64,000 nucleotides of DNA. Origin: a virus. This document shows positions 1-6,535 of the stretch, piece by piece. A model generated the notes under the pieces. That model was not told the DNA's origin and did not search any database. It saw nothing but the letters and a program-made list of their open reading frames with translations. The position numbers and the translations under genes were made by a program. Position 1 is the stretch's first letter. Each line of letters begins with the position of its first letter. The stretch is from positions 1 through 64,000 of IMG/VR virus record IMGVR_UViG_3300032268_000887; one strand, given 5' to 3'.

Positions 1-124
1 CGTATGCAGGGCATATGGTTTGAAGGTTTGAAGGTTTGGGATAGGAAGGTTTTTCCGCCAGACATTACGAAGCCCCTATAAAAGCGCTCCATTCCCCACC
101 ACTTTACTCCACTTTACTCTACAG
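1..124. other. Left-edge segment, no complete gene
   Basis: Plus-strand frame 1 is open from the window edge to a TAA at 79-81 (26 codons), so this could be the 3' end of a rightward gene lying outside the window; nothing in it is recognisable. Two short direct repeats are visible: an 8-base unit GGTTTGAA at 17-24 and 25-32 with a variant GGTTTGGG at 33-40, and a 10-base unit beginning ACTTTACTC at 101-110 and 111-120. Base composition looks richer in GC than the flanking genes. Confidence 0.3.
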
Positions 125-775
125 TCAGATCCTGCTATCATCAGTAACATTTATTTGTGCTAAAACTATCTTTCTTCTCTTCTCCCAAGTGTCAATATCT
201 GCAGGAAAATCAAAGTCTTCAGTCCAATCATCTATCTCTACGGAGTGAAATTTTTGTTTATCTTGGGTTAATTGATCATGCAATCTCCAACCTCCAGCAC
301 TGTAATTCTCTTTGGATTCTATGATTTTTAATATAGCAGACTCTAGGATAGGAATGGAGGAACCTTCAAACCCTATACCCCATATCTCCTTCCATAACTT
401 TTTTGTAAGGTGAGATCCTTTGCTTCGTAGATAAAATGATAGGGCATAAGGATCATTCATAATTCGTTCAACTGCATCATCGGTAAAGTACACATCTGCA
501 AAAACCAGAATATTCTTACCCTCTGTCCAGATATCCCTACTTGAGTAGAATTTGGCTATATCTCTCCATGCTTTATTTTCAGGGGGGATATAAGTCTGGG
601 CAAAACCTTGTTCCTCATTTGCGACGATTATGACCTTATCTGCATACTTAGAAAACTGCCGATATGTACGTTCAATTAAGACTTCACCTTCAATTACGAG
701 CCTATGCTTGGGAGCACCTCTATAGTTATTCCATCTAGTGCCAGAACCTGCTGCTAGGATAAAGACTGTTTTCAT
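125..775 (-). CDS. Sugar/NDP-type nucleotidyltransferase
   Basis: A 216-residue protein with the N-terminal signature of GT-A nucleotidyltransferases: LAAGSGTRW at about residues 7-15 binds the nucleotide, and a following PKHRL supplies the conserved basic residue. A metal-site-like acidic patch (FADVYF) sits near residue 92. Members activate sugars or cofactor headgroups by transferring a nucleotide; the substrate cannot be read from the sequence. The ATG lies a few bases after the stop of the methyltransferase gene at 779-1525, with AGGT just upstream, so the two form an operon. Its length matches stand-alone pyrophosphorylase-like domains. With the glycosyltransferases further right it probably feeds a glycan-modification pathway, which is inference. 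Confidence 0.7.
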   Translation of the reverse strand: MKTVFILAAGSGTRWNNYRGAPKHRLVIEGEVLIERTYRQFSKYADKVIIVANEEQGFAQTYIPPENKAWRDIAKFYSSRDIWTEGKNILVFADVYFTDDAVERIMNDPYALSFYLRSKGSHLTKKLWKEIWGIGFEGSSIPILESAILKIIESKENYSAGGWRLHDQLTQDKQKFHSVEIDDWTEDFDFPADIDTWEKRRKIVLAQINVTDDSRI

Positions 776-778
776 TAC

Positions 779-1525
779 CTATAGGTCTTTTGGCATTGGT
801 AGTCTATCGTGCTTTGGATCAATCCCGTCGAAAACCAGCATAACCTTATCTGAGGTTTTTCTATTGTTTAGGTGATATTCTCTTAGATAGGAGAATGTAC
901 CACGTATGGAGGTTTCTTTGTCTGTGGTAAGGTTATAGCATAATACGGCATTACGATCCCCCAAAATATTTTCCAGTTCCTCTAAAACCTCTAAGATCTC
1001 TGGCAAAAACTCATTCCAAGCATTTCTTAGCATAAAGATAAATGGTCCTGTTTGATTTTTCAATAATTTTATTTGTTGTAGTCTTAAATTTTTTTCTTTA
1101 TGAAAAAATGATTTAAAGAAAAACTCACCAACACATCCAGATACAGCAGCAGCAGCGATGATACTGCTTGGTCCAGGCGTAGCCGAGATTGGAATTTTAT
1201 TCTCTATAGCCTTTTGAATTAAGAATTGCCCTGGATCTGCCAAACCTGGCATACCATCATCTGATAGGAAACAAACATCTTCCCCATTAAGAAGTACATT
1301 CAAGACCTCTTTGGATACCTCTATCTCAATATTTTCTTTATCTATAGTATCTGTGCTCATATAAAACATCTTAGCATTAGGGGTTTTTATATTTAGGGCT
1401 AGGAGAAATTCTTCATATTCCCCCTTATTTTCGACAACAAGGTTTGTAGCATTTTCGATTATCTCAATGTTTCTAGGTGGCATGTCGTTCCAGTTACCTA
1501 CTGGTAGCCCTACAAGATATAGCAT
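779..1525 (-). CDS. RsmI-like tetrapyrrole-methylase-fold methyltransferase
   Basis: A 248-residue protein that follows the RsmI pattern along its length. It begins LYLVGLPVGNWNDM (RsmI: VGTPIGN.ED), has a central FLSDDGMPGLADPG loop and then ATPGPSSIIAAAAVSG, the SAM-binding core of the tetrapyrrole methylase fold. RsmI 2'-O-methylates C1402 of 16S rRNA in the decoding site. This copy is somewhat shorter than cellular RsmI, and the usual EDTR segment is replaced by VENKG, so the substrate may differ. A TATACT -10 box ends six bases before the ATG and no Shine-Dalgarno is visible, so a leaderless mRNA is predicted. It heads an operon with the nucleotidyltransferase. Confidence 0.75.
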   Translation of the reverse strand: MLYLVGLPVGNWNDMPPRNIEIIENATNLVVENKGEYEEFLLALNIKTPNAKMFYMSTDTIDKENIEIEVSKEVLNVLLNGEDVCFLSDDGMPGLADPGQFLIQKAIENKIPISATPGPSSIIAAAAVSGCVGEFFFKSFFHKEKNLRLQQIKLLKNQTGPFIFMLRNAWNEFLPEILEVLEELENILGDRNAVLCYNLTTDKETSIRGTFSYLREYHLNNRKTSDKVMLVFDGIDPKHDRLPMPKDL

Positions 1526-1531
1526 TAACTC

Positions 1532-1537
1532 AGTATA
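1532..1537 (-). promoter_or_regulatory. Extended -10 promoter, leaderless, for 779-1525
   Basis: Reading leftward, TGA-TATACT (extended -10) ends exactly six bases before the ATG at 1525, placing the expected transcription start on the start codon. No -35 is recognisable. It overlaps the 3' end of the small gene 1538-1663. Confidence 0.6.
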
Positions 1538-1663
1538 TCAGTTCTTCTTGTCTATTTCTTTTATTATTTCTTCTGCTATTTCTAAAGACTTTGAGTCCTT
1601 ATGTTTATAGCGCAGGTGAGGGGCTATTATTGTTGCTATCTGTTTTAAAAGACTATCATTCAT
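1538..1663 (-). CDS. Small helical protein, 41 aa
   Basis: An ATG-started frame of 41 codons: MNDSLLKQIATII, then a basic HLRYKHKD segment, then a charged helix EIAEEIIKEIDKKN. It fills the gap upstream of the methyltransferase gene on the same strand. A TATAAT lies eight bases before the ATG at 1672-1677, consistent with a nearly leaderless mRNA. Function is unknown. Short proteins with an LRYKH-type core appear in other actinophages as far as I recall, unsearched. The coding call rests on the start signal, the amphipathic composition and the lack of any other use for the stretch. Confidence 0.5.
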   Translation of the reverse strand: MNDSLLKQIATIIAPHLRYKHKDSKSLEIAEEIIKEIDKKN

Positions 1664-1687
1664 ACAGGTATATTATATCATTATGGG

Positions 1688-1716
1688 TTGACAAACCTTT
1701 CAACCTTATGTATAAT
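1688..1716 (+). promoter_or_regulatory. Consensus sigma70-type promoter for the RNA at 1722
   Basis: TTGACA at 1688-1693 and TATAAT at 1711-1716 with a 17-base spacer, both perfect to consensus and the best promoter in the window. The predicted start is 1722-1723, which is where the terminal helix of the RNA begins. The next plus-strand gene starts 200 bases downstream and has its own -10 box. Confidence 0.85.
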
Positions 1717-1721
1717 TAATA

Positions 1722-1855
1722 GTGCAATACCCCACAAGACGAACAAATAGAGCCTGACAACGTCTATAAAGGAAAAGATCAGGATAGGACCTGGATAAGT
1801 CTTAAAACTGTCCTTTTATAATAGGCAATATAGAAGACTCTAACTGTTATTGCAC
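1722..1855 (+). ncRNA. Probable structured non-coding RNA, about 134 nt
   Basis: The segment follows the consensus promoter at 1688-1716, contains no credible gene and is richer in GC than its surroundings. Its two ends are perfectly complementary: GTGCAATA at 1722-1729 pairs with TATTGCAC at 1848-1855, closing the molecule at the predicted transcription start. Inside, 1737-1741 can pair with 1761-1765, 1753-1757 with 1779-1783, 1786-1790 with 1810-1814, and 1798-1803 with 1834-1839. The second and fourth of these would be pseudoknots. The inner helices are short enough to occur by chance; the end helix plus the promoter is the real evidence. No tmRNA, RNase P or tRNA motif was found. A 6S-like transcription decoy is one possibility. 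The 3' end is uncertain because no U-tract hairpin follows. Confidence 0.6.
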
Positions 1856-1911
1856 CGTTAGGGGCATAGATTAGTTTACTCTTTCTATTTTCCGCCGAAT
1901 TTTAAAATCAA

Positions 1912-1917
1912 TATGAT
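1912..1917 (+). promoter_or_regulatory. -10 box for 1929-2624
   Basis: TATGAT ends 11 bases before the ATG at 1929, giving a leader of only a few bases. There is no Shine-Dalgarno and no convincing -35. Confidence 0.45.
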
Positions 1918-1928
1918 AGACTCGTAGT

Positions 1929-2624
1929 ATGGCAAAAACTATAAAATTTTTAGCGCAAGACGACCATGTCTGGAAAGTTAGACCAAGGCCTTATCCAGCA
2001 GCAAAAAAAATTCCAGATTGGTGGAAAAATATTCCAGTTTATAGCGGTAATGGTTTCGATGTAAATCCAGCATCTACAGTTACTGTTAAAAGATGCGTTC
2101 CTACATTAGACATGCTTATTGCTGGATACTATGTGCCTCTGTGGGCAGATATTTTTGTAAAATGGGATAATCAAAGACTTAAAACAAAATGGACAACTCG
2201 TAAATCGGTAATAGAGACATGGTCTCCACAACAGGTTAGTTCTTTTAAAATACCAGAAGGTTTTAGTGACACTGTTTTTAAAAATCTGCATGGGTGGACA
2301 ATAAAAACACCTCCAGGATGGTCGTGTTTAATTATTCATCCAGTCGCATATCAAGATGCACCATTTTATACAATTCCTGGCATTGTTGATACAGATATTT
2401 ATGATGGGGAAATAAATGTACCATTTGTAATTAAAAATAATTTTGAAGGAATTTTAGAAAAAGGAACTCCGATGTTTCAAGTAATACCTTTTAAAAGAGA
2501 ACAGTGGAATTCAGAATTTGATGTTAAAAAAGAAAATCAACATTTTTTTGATAATGAAAAACTTTATTCAAAAATAGAACGTGCATATCACTCATTAATT
2601 AAAGATAAAAAAATTTATAGATAA
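1929..2624 (+). CDS. Conserved phage protein, DUF6065-like family (copy 1 of 3)
   Basis: A 231-residue protein of unknown function. It is clearly paralogous to the proteins at 23308-24036 and 24033-24758. All three share an N-terminal IPDWWK/IPQWYK/VPEWYK motif, then a KRCVP/KRCMP/KKCMP motif, a TPPGWS-type turn followed by a conserved HP, a GIVDTD segment and a KGTPMFQVIPFKRE block near the C-terminus. The order PPG, IVDTD, then GTP..Q.IPF recalls DUF6065 proteins; that match is from memory and moderate. No signal peptide or membrane segment is present, so it is probably cytosolic. It stands alone on the plus strand while the other copies sit in the glycan operon. Confidence 0.6.
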   Translation: MAKTIKFLAQDDHVWKVRPRPYPAAKKIPDWWKNIPVYSGNGFDVNPASTVTVKRCVPTLDMLIAGYYVPLWADIFVKWDNQRLKTKWTTRKSVIETWSPQQVSSFKIPEGFSDTVFKNLHGWTIKTPPGWSCLIIHPVAYQDAPFYTIPGIVDTDIYDGEINVPFVIKNNFEGILEKGTPMFQVIPFKREQWNSEFDVKKENQHFFDNEKLYSKIERAYHSLIKDKKIYR

Positions 2625-2641
2625 TTTATATTTTTTATAGT

Positions 2642-2980
2642 TTAAGGCTTTATTTTATATGAGTACACATTAAGCAAATCGTAGTTGCTTCCACCAGTGC
2701 TTTTGTTGTAGCGGGACACAAGTGAGTTATATCTATTAATAATGTCATCAATTACAGAATTTGCTTTATCTACCGTACGAACATGGGCATCTTGTTCTCT
2801 TATTAAGTCAAGACGGCTGCTTGCAATAATATCACTTGTATATTTTATACAGTAGTTAGATTGATCTAAGGTCATCTTACGAGCCTGTTTTAAATCTCCC
2901 CCCATAAAAAGCAGGGACACAGAAAGTATTGCGATTAATGCAGATTGTACCCAGATTATGCTTTTAAGTTTAAAACTCAT
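2642..2980 (-). CDS. Small single-pass membrane protein
   Basis: 112 residues. After a short basic start, residues 8-27 (IIWVQSALIAILSVSLLFMG) form one hydrophobic segment, followed by a mostly helical, charged region rich in Asp, Arg, Asn and Ser. The arrangement fits an N-in/C-out membrane protein with an extracytoplasmic helical domain, but no family is recognised. It converges with 1929-2624 and is served by its own promoter. A spanin-like role was considered but is unlikely if the host lacks an outer membrane. Confidence 0.55.
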   Translation of the reverse strand: MSFKLKSIIWVQSALIAILSVSLLFMGGDLKQARKMTLDQSNYCIKYTSDIIASSRLDLIREQDAHVRTVDKANSVIDDIINRYNSLVSRYNKSTGGSNYDLLNVYSYKIKP

Positions 2981-2988
2981 ATTACTCT

Positions 2989-3018
2989 AGTATATCTCAT
3001 AGTTAATGAATTAGTCAA
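2989..3018 (-). promoter_or_regulatory. Promoter for 2642-2980
   Basis: Leftward TTGACT (3013-3018) and TATACT (2989-2994) separated by 18 bases. The -10 ends eight bases before the ATG, so the mRNA is leaderless or nearly so. Confidence 0.65.
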
Positions 3019-3045
3019 GTTAAGGGGATGTTGATGTGGAAGCGT

Positions 3046-3369
3046 TCACTTAATATCCTTTATAGCACTATTAATAATCCTTATAACTTTCTTTGATGAT
3101 ATTTTCTCACTACTGAATGCTTCTGTATAGCCATCTTGAGGCATGTCTTCTTTGTTTAAGTACCGCCCAGGAAATCTATTACGAAAAACCTTTAAAACCT
3201 CCTGCTCCACAAGCCTAGCAATCTCTCTATCCTCAAAATACCAATAGTCAATAATCATCCAGCCTTTGACCCTGTGCTGTGAATATCTACGATTAGATAG
3301 ATTAGATATACCAACTTTGAACGCCCTTAGCGCTGGAGAATATATTAAGTATAGTAGTGCTCTTTCCAT
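3046..3369 (-). CDS. GIY-YIG/T5orf172-like nuclease domain protein
   Basis: 107 residues. The start LLYLIYSPALRAFKVGIS matches the beta-hairpin core of the T5orf172/GIY-YIG superfamily, where YLIY and KVGIS take the place of GIY and YIG. An Arg-rich helix (NRRYSQHR) and an Asp/Glu segment (EDREIARLVEQEVLK) follow, in the positions of the catalytic Arg and Glu. The protein is only the domain, with no DNA-binding extension. Such stand-alone copies in phages are candidate homing or repair nucleases. A TATACT box six bases before the ATG predicts a leaderless mRNA. It diverges from the small membrane protein at 3430. Confidence 0.6.
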   Translation of the reverse strand: MERALLYLIYSPALRAFKVGISNLSNRRYSQHRVKGWMIIDYWYFEDREIARLVEQEVLKVFRNRFPGRYLNKEDMPQDGYTEAFSSEKISSKKVIRIINSAIKDIK

Positions 3370-3375
3370 TTATAT

Positions 3376-3381
3376 AGTATA
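3376..3381 (-). promoter_or_regulatory. -10 box, leaderless, for 3046-3369
   Basis: Leftward TATACT ending exactly six bases before the ATG at 3369; no clear -35 and no Shine-Dalgarno. Confidence 0.5.
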
Positions 3382-3383
3382 TC

Positions 3384-3412
3384 TTGACTTATCCCCGTTT
3401 TTTTGGTATACT
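3384..3412 (+). promoter_or_regulatory. Promoter for 3430-3552 and following genes
   Basis: TTGACT (3384-3389) and TATACT (3407-3412) with a 17-base spacer, close to consensus. The predicted leader is about 10 bases and includes GGAGAAAAA, a Shine-Dalgarno for the ATG at 3430. The element lies back to back with the leftward -10 at 3376-3381. Confidence 0.75.
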
Positions 3413-3429
3413 GATACAAAGGAGAAAAA

Positions 3430-3552
3430 ATGACAGCATTATTGGTATTGTTTAGTTTTTTTATTGGTTTTATTTCTTGCTATTTTTATATGACAAAAGG
3501 CATAGATCAAGACGGAGTTTGGGTATCAAATAAACCATTTGAAGATGAATAA
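3430..3552 (+). CDS. Small membrane protein, 40 aa
   Basis: An ATG preceded by AAAGGAGAAAAA opens a 40-codon frame. Residues 3-20 are hydrophobic (LLVLFSFFIGFISCYFY), followed by a polar acidic tail KGIDQDGVWVSNKPFEDE. It is a one-helix membrane peptide behind a near-consensus promoter. No family is known to me; small toxins, holin partners and superinfection-exclusion peptides can look like this. It heads a plus-strand group with the two small genes that follow. Confidence 0.6.
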   Translation: MTALLVLFSFFIGFISCYFYMTKGIDQDGVWVSNKPFEDE

Positions 3553-3561
3553 GGGGTATAA

Positions 3562-3759
3562 ATGAAAAAAAGTAACGACAAAGTTTCTAAATCTAAAGTT
3601 AAAAGAGCCAACAAAAACAAAAAAAGATTATCAGATAAGGTCCAGTTGTCTAAATTTCAAAGACAACAGATAAGTATTTATGAAAAAATACGAGGAATGA
3701 CTTATGCAAATATTTTGCAAAATAAAAAAGAAAACAGCGATGAGCCAAGAAACTCATAA
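3562..3759 (+). CDS. Small basic protein, 65 aa
   Basis: 65 residues. The first 30 are very rich in Lys (KKSNDKVSKSKVKRANKNKK), then a short polar helix and a KENSDEPRNS tail. It starts 10 bases after the previous gene with GGGGTATAA before the ATG. The composition suggests nucleic-acid binding, but no motif supports a function. Confidence 0.45.
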   Translation: MKKSNDKVSKSKVKRANKNKKRLSDKVQLSKFQRQQISIYEKIRGMTYANILQNKKENSDEPRNS

Positions 3760-3895
3760 AGCAATAACAAAAATTCTTTTTGAGGAAATTGGTAAAATTA
3801 AAGTTCACACAATAGACATGAATAATGCTATTTTAGAAATTGAATACGATAAAATAGCAGATAGAATTATAAATGAAATTAAAGGTTTAGATTAA
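3740..3895 (+). CDS. Small helical protein, 51 aa
   Basis: Overlaps the end of the preceding gene in another frame. I chose the ATG at 3740 (MSQETHKAITKILFEE) over an upstream ATG at 3704, because the extra residues would only be read-through of the Lys-rich neighbour. The remaining 51 residues alternate hydrophobic and charged positions and end EIKGLD. Unknown function; the end overlaps the convergent methyltransferase gene by nine bases. Confidence 0.4.
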   Translation: MSQETHKAITKILFEEIGKIKVHTIDMNNAILEIEYDKIADRIINEIKGLD

Positions 3896-4492
3896 TTTTT
3901 TTAAATAAATATCTGAGGTAAGATTATCATTTAAAGCAAAAGCGTAAACGTACCAATCAGGGTTTTTATTAAGAAAATCGTTAATTGCAGGAACTACACC
4001 CATTTTTGCTCCTGTTTTTGTTTCATTTTCATAAATATTGTAATCATTAAAACCCAGTATCCCCTCTACATTTAGTTTAGATTTTGACATTTCTAATTGA
4101 TGAAGGACTGAGTTATAAGAAGTGTCATAATCCATATATAAAAAATCAAAAGTATCTTTATTTATTAAATTAAATTTTTCATATTTTCCTTTAAAAAGTT
4201 CTACCTCTGGCATACTAGAAAATCTTTCTTTTACAAAATTAAAATGTTCTTCTGGAGTATGCCACCTACTGCCGTTATATTCAGGAGCATGCCAATCAAT
4301 TTCTTCATATGGGTCAATTAAAATAGATTTAGATGGAGAGCACTCCTCTATTACCTTAAGAGCAAAATCTCCAGCAAGGACTCCAGCCTCTAAAAATGTT
4401 ATCCCCTTGGGCAATGTTTTTATAAAATCATACCTGGTGCTATACAACTTTGTATTATTTAGTCTATCTTGAGGAATTATAAGATTGTGCAT
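3887..4492 (-). CDS. Class I SAM-dependent methyltransferase-like protein (paralogue 1)
   Basis: 201 residues. Motif I is FLEAGVLAGDFALKV near residues 33-47, then an acidic end of strand 2 (ILIDPYEE), a motif-IV-like DFLYMDYD, and a GILGFNDY turn. It resembles Methyltransf_24 proteins, which methylate small molecules or sugars. The neighbour at 8920-9615 has the same architecture, with TLPFG, YLDIT, GLNDY and a matching IYIKK end, so the two are paralogues. The start has an extended TGC-TATAAT box six bases upstream and no Shine-Dalgarno. It is divergent from the dioxygenase at 4531. The substrate may be a sugar of the glycan module, by inference. Confidence 0.65.
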   Translation of the reverse strand: MHNLIIPQDRLNNTKLYSTRYDFIKTLPKGITFLEAGVLAGDFALKVIEECSPSKSILIDPYEEIDWHAPEYNGSRWHTPEEHFNFVKERFSSMPEVELFKGKYEKFNLINKDTFDFLYMDYDTSYNSVLHQLEMSKSKLNVEGILGFNDYNIYENETKTGAKMGVVPAINDFLNKNPDWYVYAFALNDNLTSDIYLKKLI

Positions 4493-4498
4493 TTAATT

Positions 4499-4507
4499 AT
4501 TATAGCA
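4499..4507 (-). promoter_or_regulatory. Extended -10 promoter, leaderless, for 3887-4492
   Basis: Leftward TGCTATAAT, with TATAAT ending six bases before the ATG. It overlaps the region that drives the divergent gene at 4531. Confidence 0.6.
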
Positions 4508-4510
4508 TGC

Positions 4511-4524
4511 GGATAGGGTACAAT
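4511..4524 (+). promoter_or_regulatory. GGG-type -10 promoter, leaderless, for 4531-5199
   Basis: GGATAGGGTACAAT, with TACAAT (4519-4524) ending six bases before the ATG at 4531. Nearly the same TAGGGTATAAT string precedes the dioxygenase genes at 40530 and 42831. Confidence 0.6.
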
Positions 4525-4530
4525 AGATCT

Positions 4531-5199
4531 ATGAATAATAATGACCGTATCGCCCCAGCCAATGTGCCAACAAAAAAAATAGATAACATAAGTAAAATTA
4601 TTGGTATTGGGCCAGACACTATAAAGGTAATTAAAAATTTTATTCCGCAATCTGATATTGATGAATTTGTGAACTTTGGAAAAATGATGTCAAAAATTGA
4701 AAAAAATAAAACACATCATTTTACTGTTAATGCTAATAATATTAATAATCCTAAATTACAAAAACAATTTGAGAAATACGAAAATATATTAAGAAATAAA
4801 GCAGAAGAAGTTTACGGACTTAAATTAGATAAAGATAGGCCGTTAGACCTATTTATACATCCAGCAGGGTCTTATCTTGAGCCACATACAGACATCATTG
4901 ATTATCATCAAGAAGAAGTTTACGATCAGCCTAACCTCTTTGCCGAACAAGAAAAAACTTGGCCATTTTTATGGAGTGGGCACTTGTCTATTATTTGTTA
5001 TTTAAACAAAGATTACGATGGAGGAATTTTATATTTTCCAGATCAGGGAGTAGAAATTGTTCCCGAACCAGGAATGTTTGTATGTTTCCCTGGAAACTTA
5101 CACTTCCTTCATGGAGTAACACAGACTACTGGAACAGCAAGATTTACTATTTCGTTATGGACTAGATTTAGTGATTTTAAAAATGAGATTATAAAGTAA
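4531..5199 (+). CDS. Prolyl-4-hydroxylase-like Fe(II)/2OG dioxygenase (P4H type)
   Basis: 222 residues from the ATG at 4531. That start was chosen because the -10 box sits six bases upstream; an ATG 24 bases earlier would lie before the promoter. The double-stranded beta-helix core shows EPHTD (Fe ligands His119 and Asp121), YLNKDYDGGILYFP, the EPGMFVCFPG turn, the distal Fe ligand His194 in FLHG, and Arg204 in TARFTISL for the 2-oxoglutarate carboxylate. All catalytic positions are present. The family hydroxylates prolines or other residues; phage substrates are unknown. The next gene (5204) is a diverged duplicate in the same operon. Confidence 0.8.
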   Translation: MNNNDRIAPANVPTKKIDNISKIIGIGPDTIKVIKNFIPQSDIDEFVNFGKMMSKIEKNKTHHFTVNANNINNPKLQKQFEKYENILRNKAEEVYGLKLDKDRPLDLFIHPAGSYLEPHTDIIDYHQEEVYDQPNLFAEQEKTWPFLWSGHLSIICYLNKDYDGGILYFPDQGVEIVPEPGMFVCFPGNLHFLHGVTQTTGTARFTISLWTRFSDFKNEIIK

Positions 5200-5203
5200 T
5201 AAT

Positions 5204-5914
5204 ATGATAATAAATACGCAAAATCCAGGAAAAGATAACTATTTTAAAATAGATGATGTATCTACGGCAGATCCTAAAAAAATATTTGTTGATTTAACTA
5301 AAGATAGTGAGTCAAATATAATAAAAGATGAAGCAACTAAAATTTTTGGAACAAATAAAGATACTATCAAAATTATAAAAAATTTTATGCCTGAAAATGA
5401 CCTTGCTGTTATAAACAAACTATGCAATTTGTATTATAAAAGTATGGCAATTGATGAAAAGTATAATGAATCAACGCATGAATCAATGGCTAAAAAACTA
5501 ATCCTAGAATATAAAGAAAAAATTAAAAATATTTCAGAAAATTTATTTAATTTAAAGTTAGAGCACGACGATGATGCAAATAGATATCATTTAGAAAGTA
5601 ATTATTTGAATGGGAGAAAGCCTAATTTTGCTACCAACATTCATAGCGACATATTGACTGATATAGAAAATAGTAAAAAATATGGGTGGAGTGGGCATAT
5701 ATCAAATTTATTATATTTAAATGATGATTACGATGGAGGAGAGTTATATTTTCCTTATCATGATTTTAAAATTAAACCAGAACCTGGCATGTTAGTTTCT
5801 TTTCCAGGAAATTGGTACAACAGGCATGGGATAATGCCAGCAAGTGATTTTAGATACGCAATAAATATTTTTTTAAAAATATCAAATTTTCCTGATCAAC
5901 CAGAATATATATGA
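5204..5914 (+). CDS. P4H-type Fe(II)/2OG dioxygenase, tandem copy
   Basis: 236 residues, four bases after the previous dioxygenase gene and similar along its second half. It shows HSD as Fe ligands, then WSGHISNLLYLNDDYDGGELYFP, the EPGMLVSFPG turn, RHG as distal ligand and FRYAINIF with the 2-oxoglutarate Arg. The N-terminal 70 residues are polar and not recognised. Arrangement and spacing show a local duplication followed by divergence, so the two probably act on related substrates or form a heteromer. The 3' end overlaps the convergent gene 5896-6471 by 19 bases. Confidence 0.8.
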   Translation: MIINTQNPGKDNYFKIDDVSTADPKKIFVDLTKDSESNIIKDEATKIFGTNKDTIKIIKNFMPENDLAVINKLCNLYYKSMAIDEKYNESTHESMAKKLILEYKEKIKNISENLFNLKLEHDDDANRYHLESNYLNGRKPNFATNIHSDILTDIENSKKYGWSGHISNLLYLNDDYDGGELYFPYHDFKIKPEPGMLVSFPGNWYNRHGIMPASDFRYAINIFLKISNFPDQPEYI

Positions 5915-6471
5915 GACCAATCTCTAAAGGTTTGCCTTATTCTTTTTGCTTGTTCAATCTCACTTAAAGGATTTACTGTGAGCGAATGTCTCCAATGATT
6001 TTCGCCAATACAATTAAAACAAATCATCTCTACAAATTCATCATCACTAAACAATACCTTTTCTCTCCAGTGCGCCTCCTCCTCTCCTTCAAAGCAAACC
6101 GCATCATTATCTAATAATTCTATTCTTTCTCCTTTAATAAACAGGTCCCACTTTTTATTAGTTTTAACTTGATAATCAAATACTACTTCGCAAGCGTAGT
6201 CATCTTTATGTGGTAATAGTTTAGGGGTCCCATATTCTTTTTTAAACCTCATAAAACCAATATCTTTTACTATTAATTTTTTATTGTATGTGTTGTTAAC
6301 ATAGGCTTCAACCTTATCGATAATATTTTTGTTTAAATTATCTAAACCAATTAACTTTCTTCCTGTCTGTCTGTATATTTTCCCAGCACCAGAATCTTCT
6401 GCTTCTTTAATAGCGTTTAATATAATATTTATTTCTTCTTCATTAAAAAAACTATTAATTATTTTATGCAT
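5896..6471 (-). CDS. HWR-type putative Fe(II)/2OG dioxygenase
   Basis: 191 residues of a second dioxygenase-like family that recurs at 15541, 21144 (diverged), 39850, 40821 (two domains) and 42163. Shared order: a short N-terminal helix after an IxNxFF/IVKNIF-type start, a PHKDD-type HxD motif, a DYQV...W segment, an NDAVCFEGE strand, then HWR and a C-terminal strand. HxD plus the later His fits the facial triad, and the Arg of HWR could bind 2-oxoglutarate, though that Arg is placed differently from the P4H type. Substrate unknown. A leaderless start is predicted from TGA-TACAAT six bases upstream. Confidence 0.65.
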   Translation of the reverse strand: MHKIINSFFNEEEINIILNAIKEAEDSGAGKIYRQTGRKLIGLDNLNKNIIDKVEAYVNNTYNKKLIVKDIGFMRFKKEYGTPKLLPHKDDYACEVVFDYQVKTNKKWDLFIKGERIELLDNDAVCFEGEEEAHWREKVLFSDDEFVEMICFNCIGENHWRHSLTVNPLSEIEQAKRIRQTFRDWSHIYSG

Positions 6472-6477
6472 ATTTTT

Positions 6478-6486
6478 ATTGTATCA
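6478..6486 (-). promoter_or_regulatory. Extended -10 promoter, leaderless, for 5896-6471
   Basis: Leftward TGATACAAT, with TACAAT ending six bases before the ATG. It lies directly after the T-tract of the terminator at 6490-6520. Confidence 0.55.
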
Positions 6487-6489
6487 TTA

Positions 6490-6520
6490 AATAAAAAAGG
6501 CCACACATTTCTGCATGGCC
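6490..6520 (-). terminator. Rho-independent terminator after 6536-6808
   Basis: In leftward transcripts the arms at 6512-6520 and 6499-6507 form a nine-pair stem (two G-U pairs) starting GGCCA, closed by a GAAA tetraloop and followed by TTTTTTATTT. It separates the small gene 6536-6808 from the dioxygenase promoter. Confidence 0.85.
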
Positions 6521-6535
6521 AATTTTAGATTAAAA

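Noticed and set aside
1722-1855. tmRNA, RNase P or tRNA-like identity for the structured RNA
   Set aside because: No tRNA-like domain with TTCRANN, no tag frame and no GAGGAAAGTC-type motif.
3704-3742. Upstream ATG of the 51-residue small gene
   Set aside because: The additional residues lie in the Lys-rich neighbour and no ribosome-binding site precedes it.
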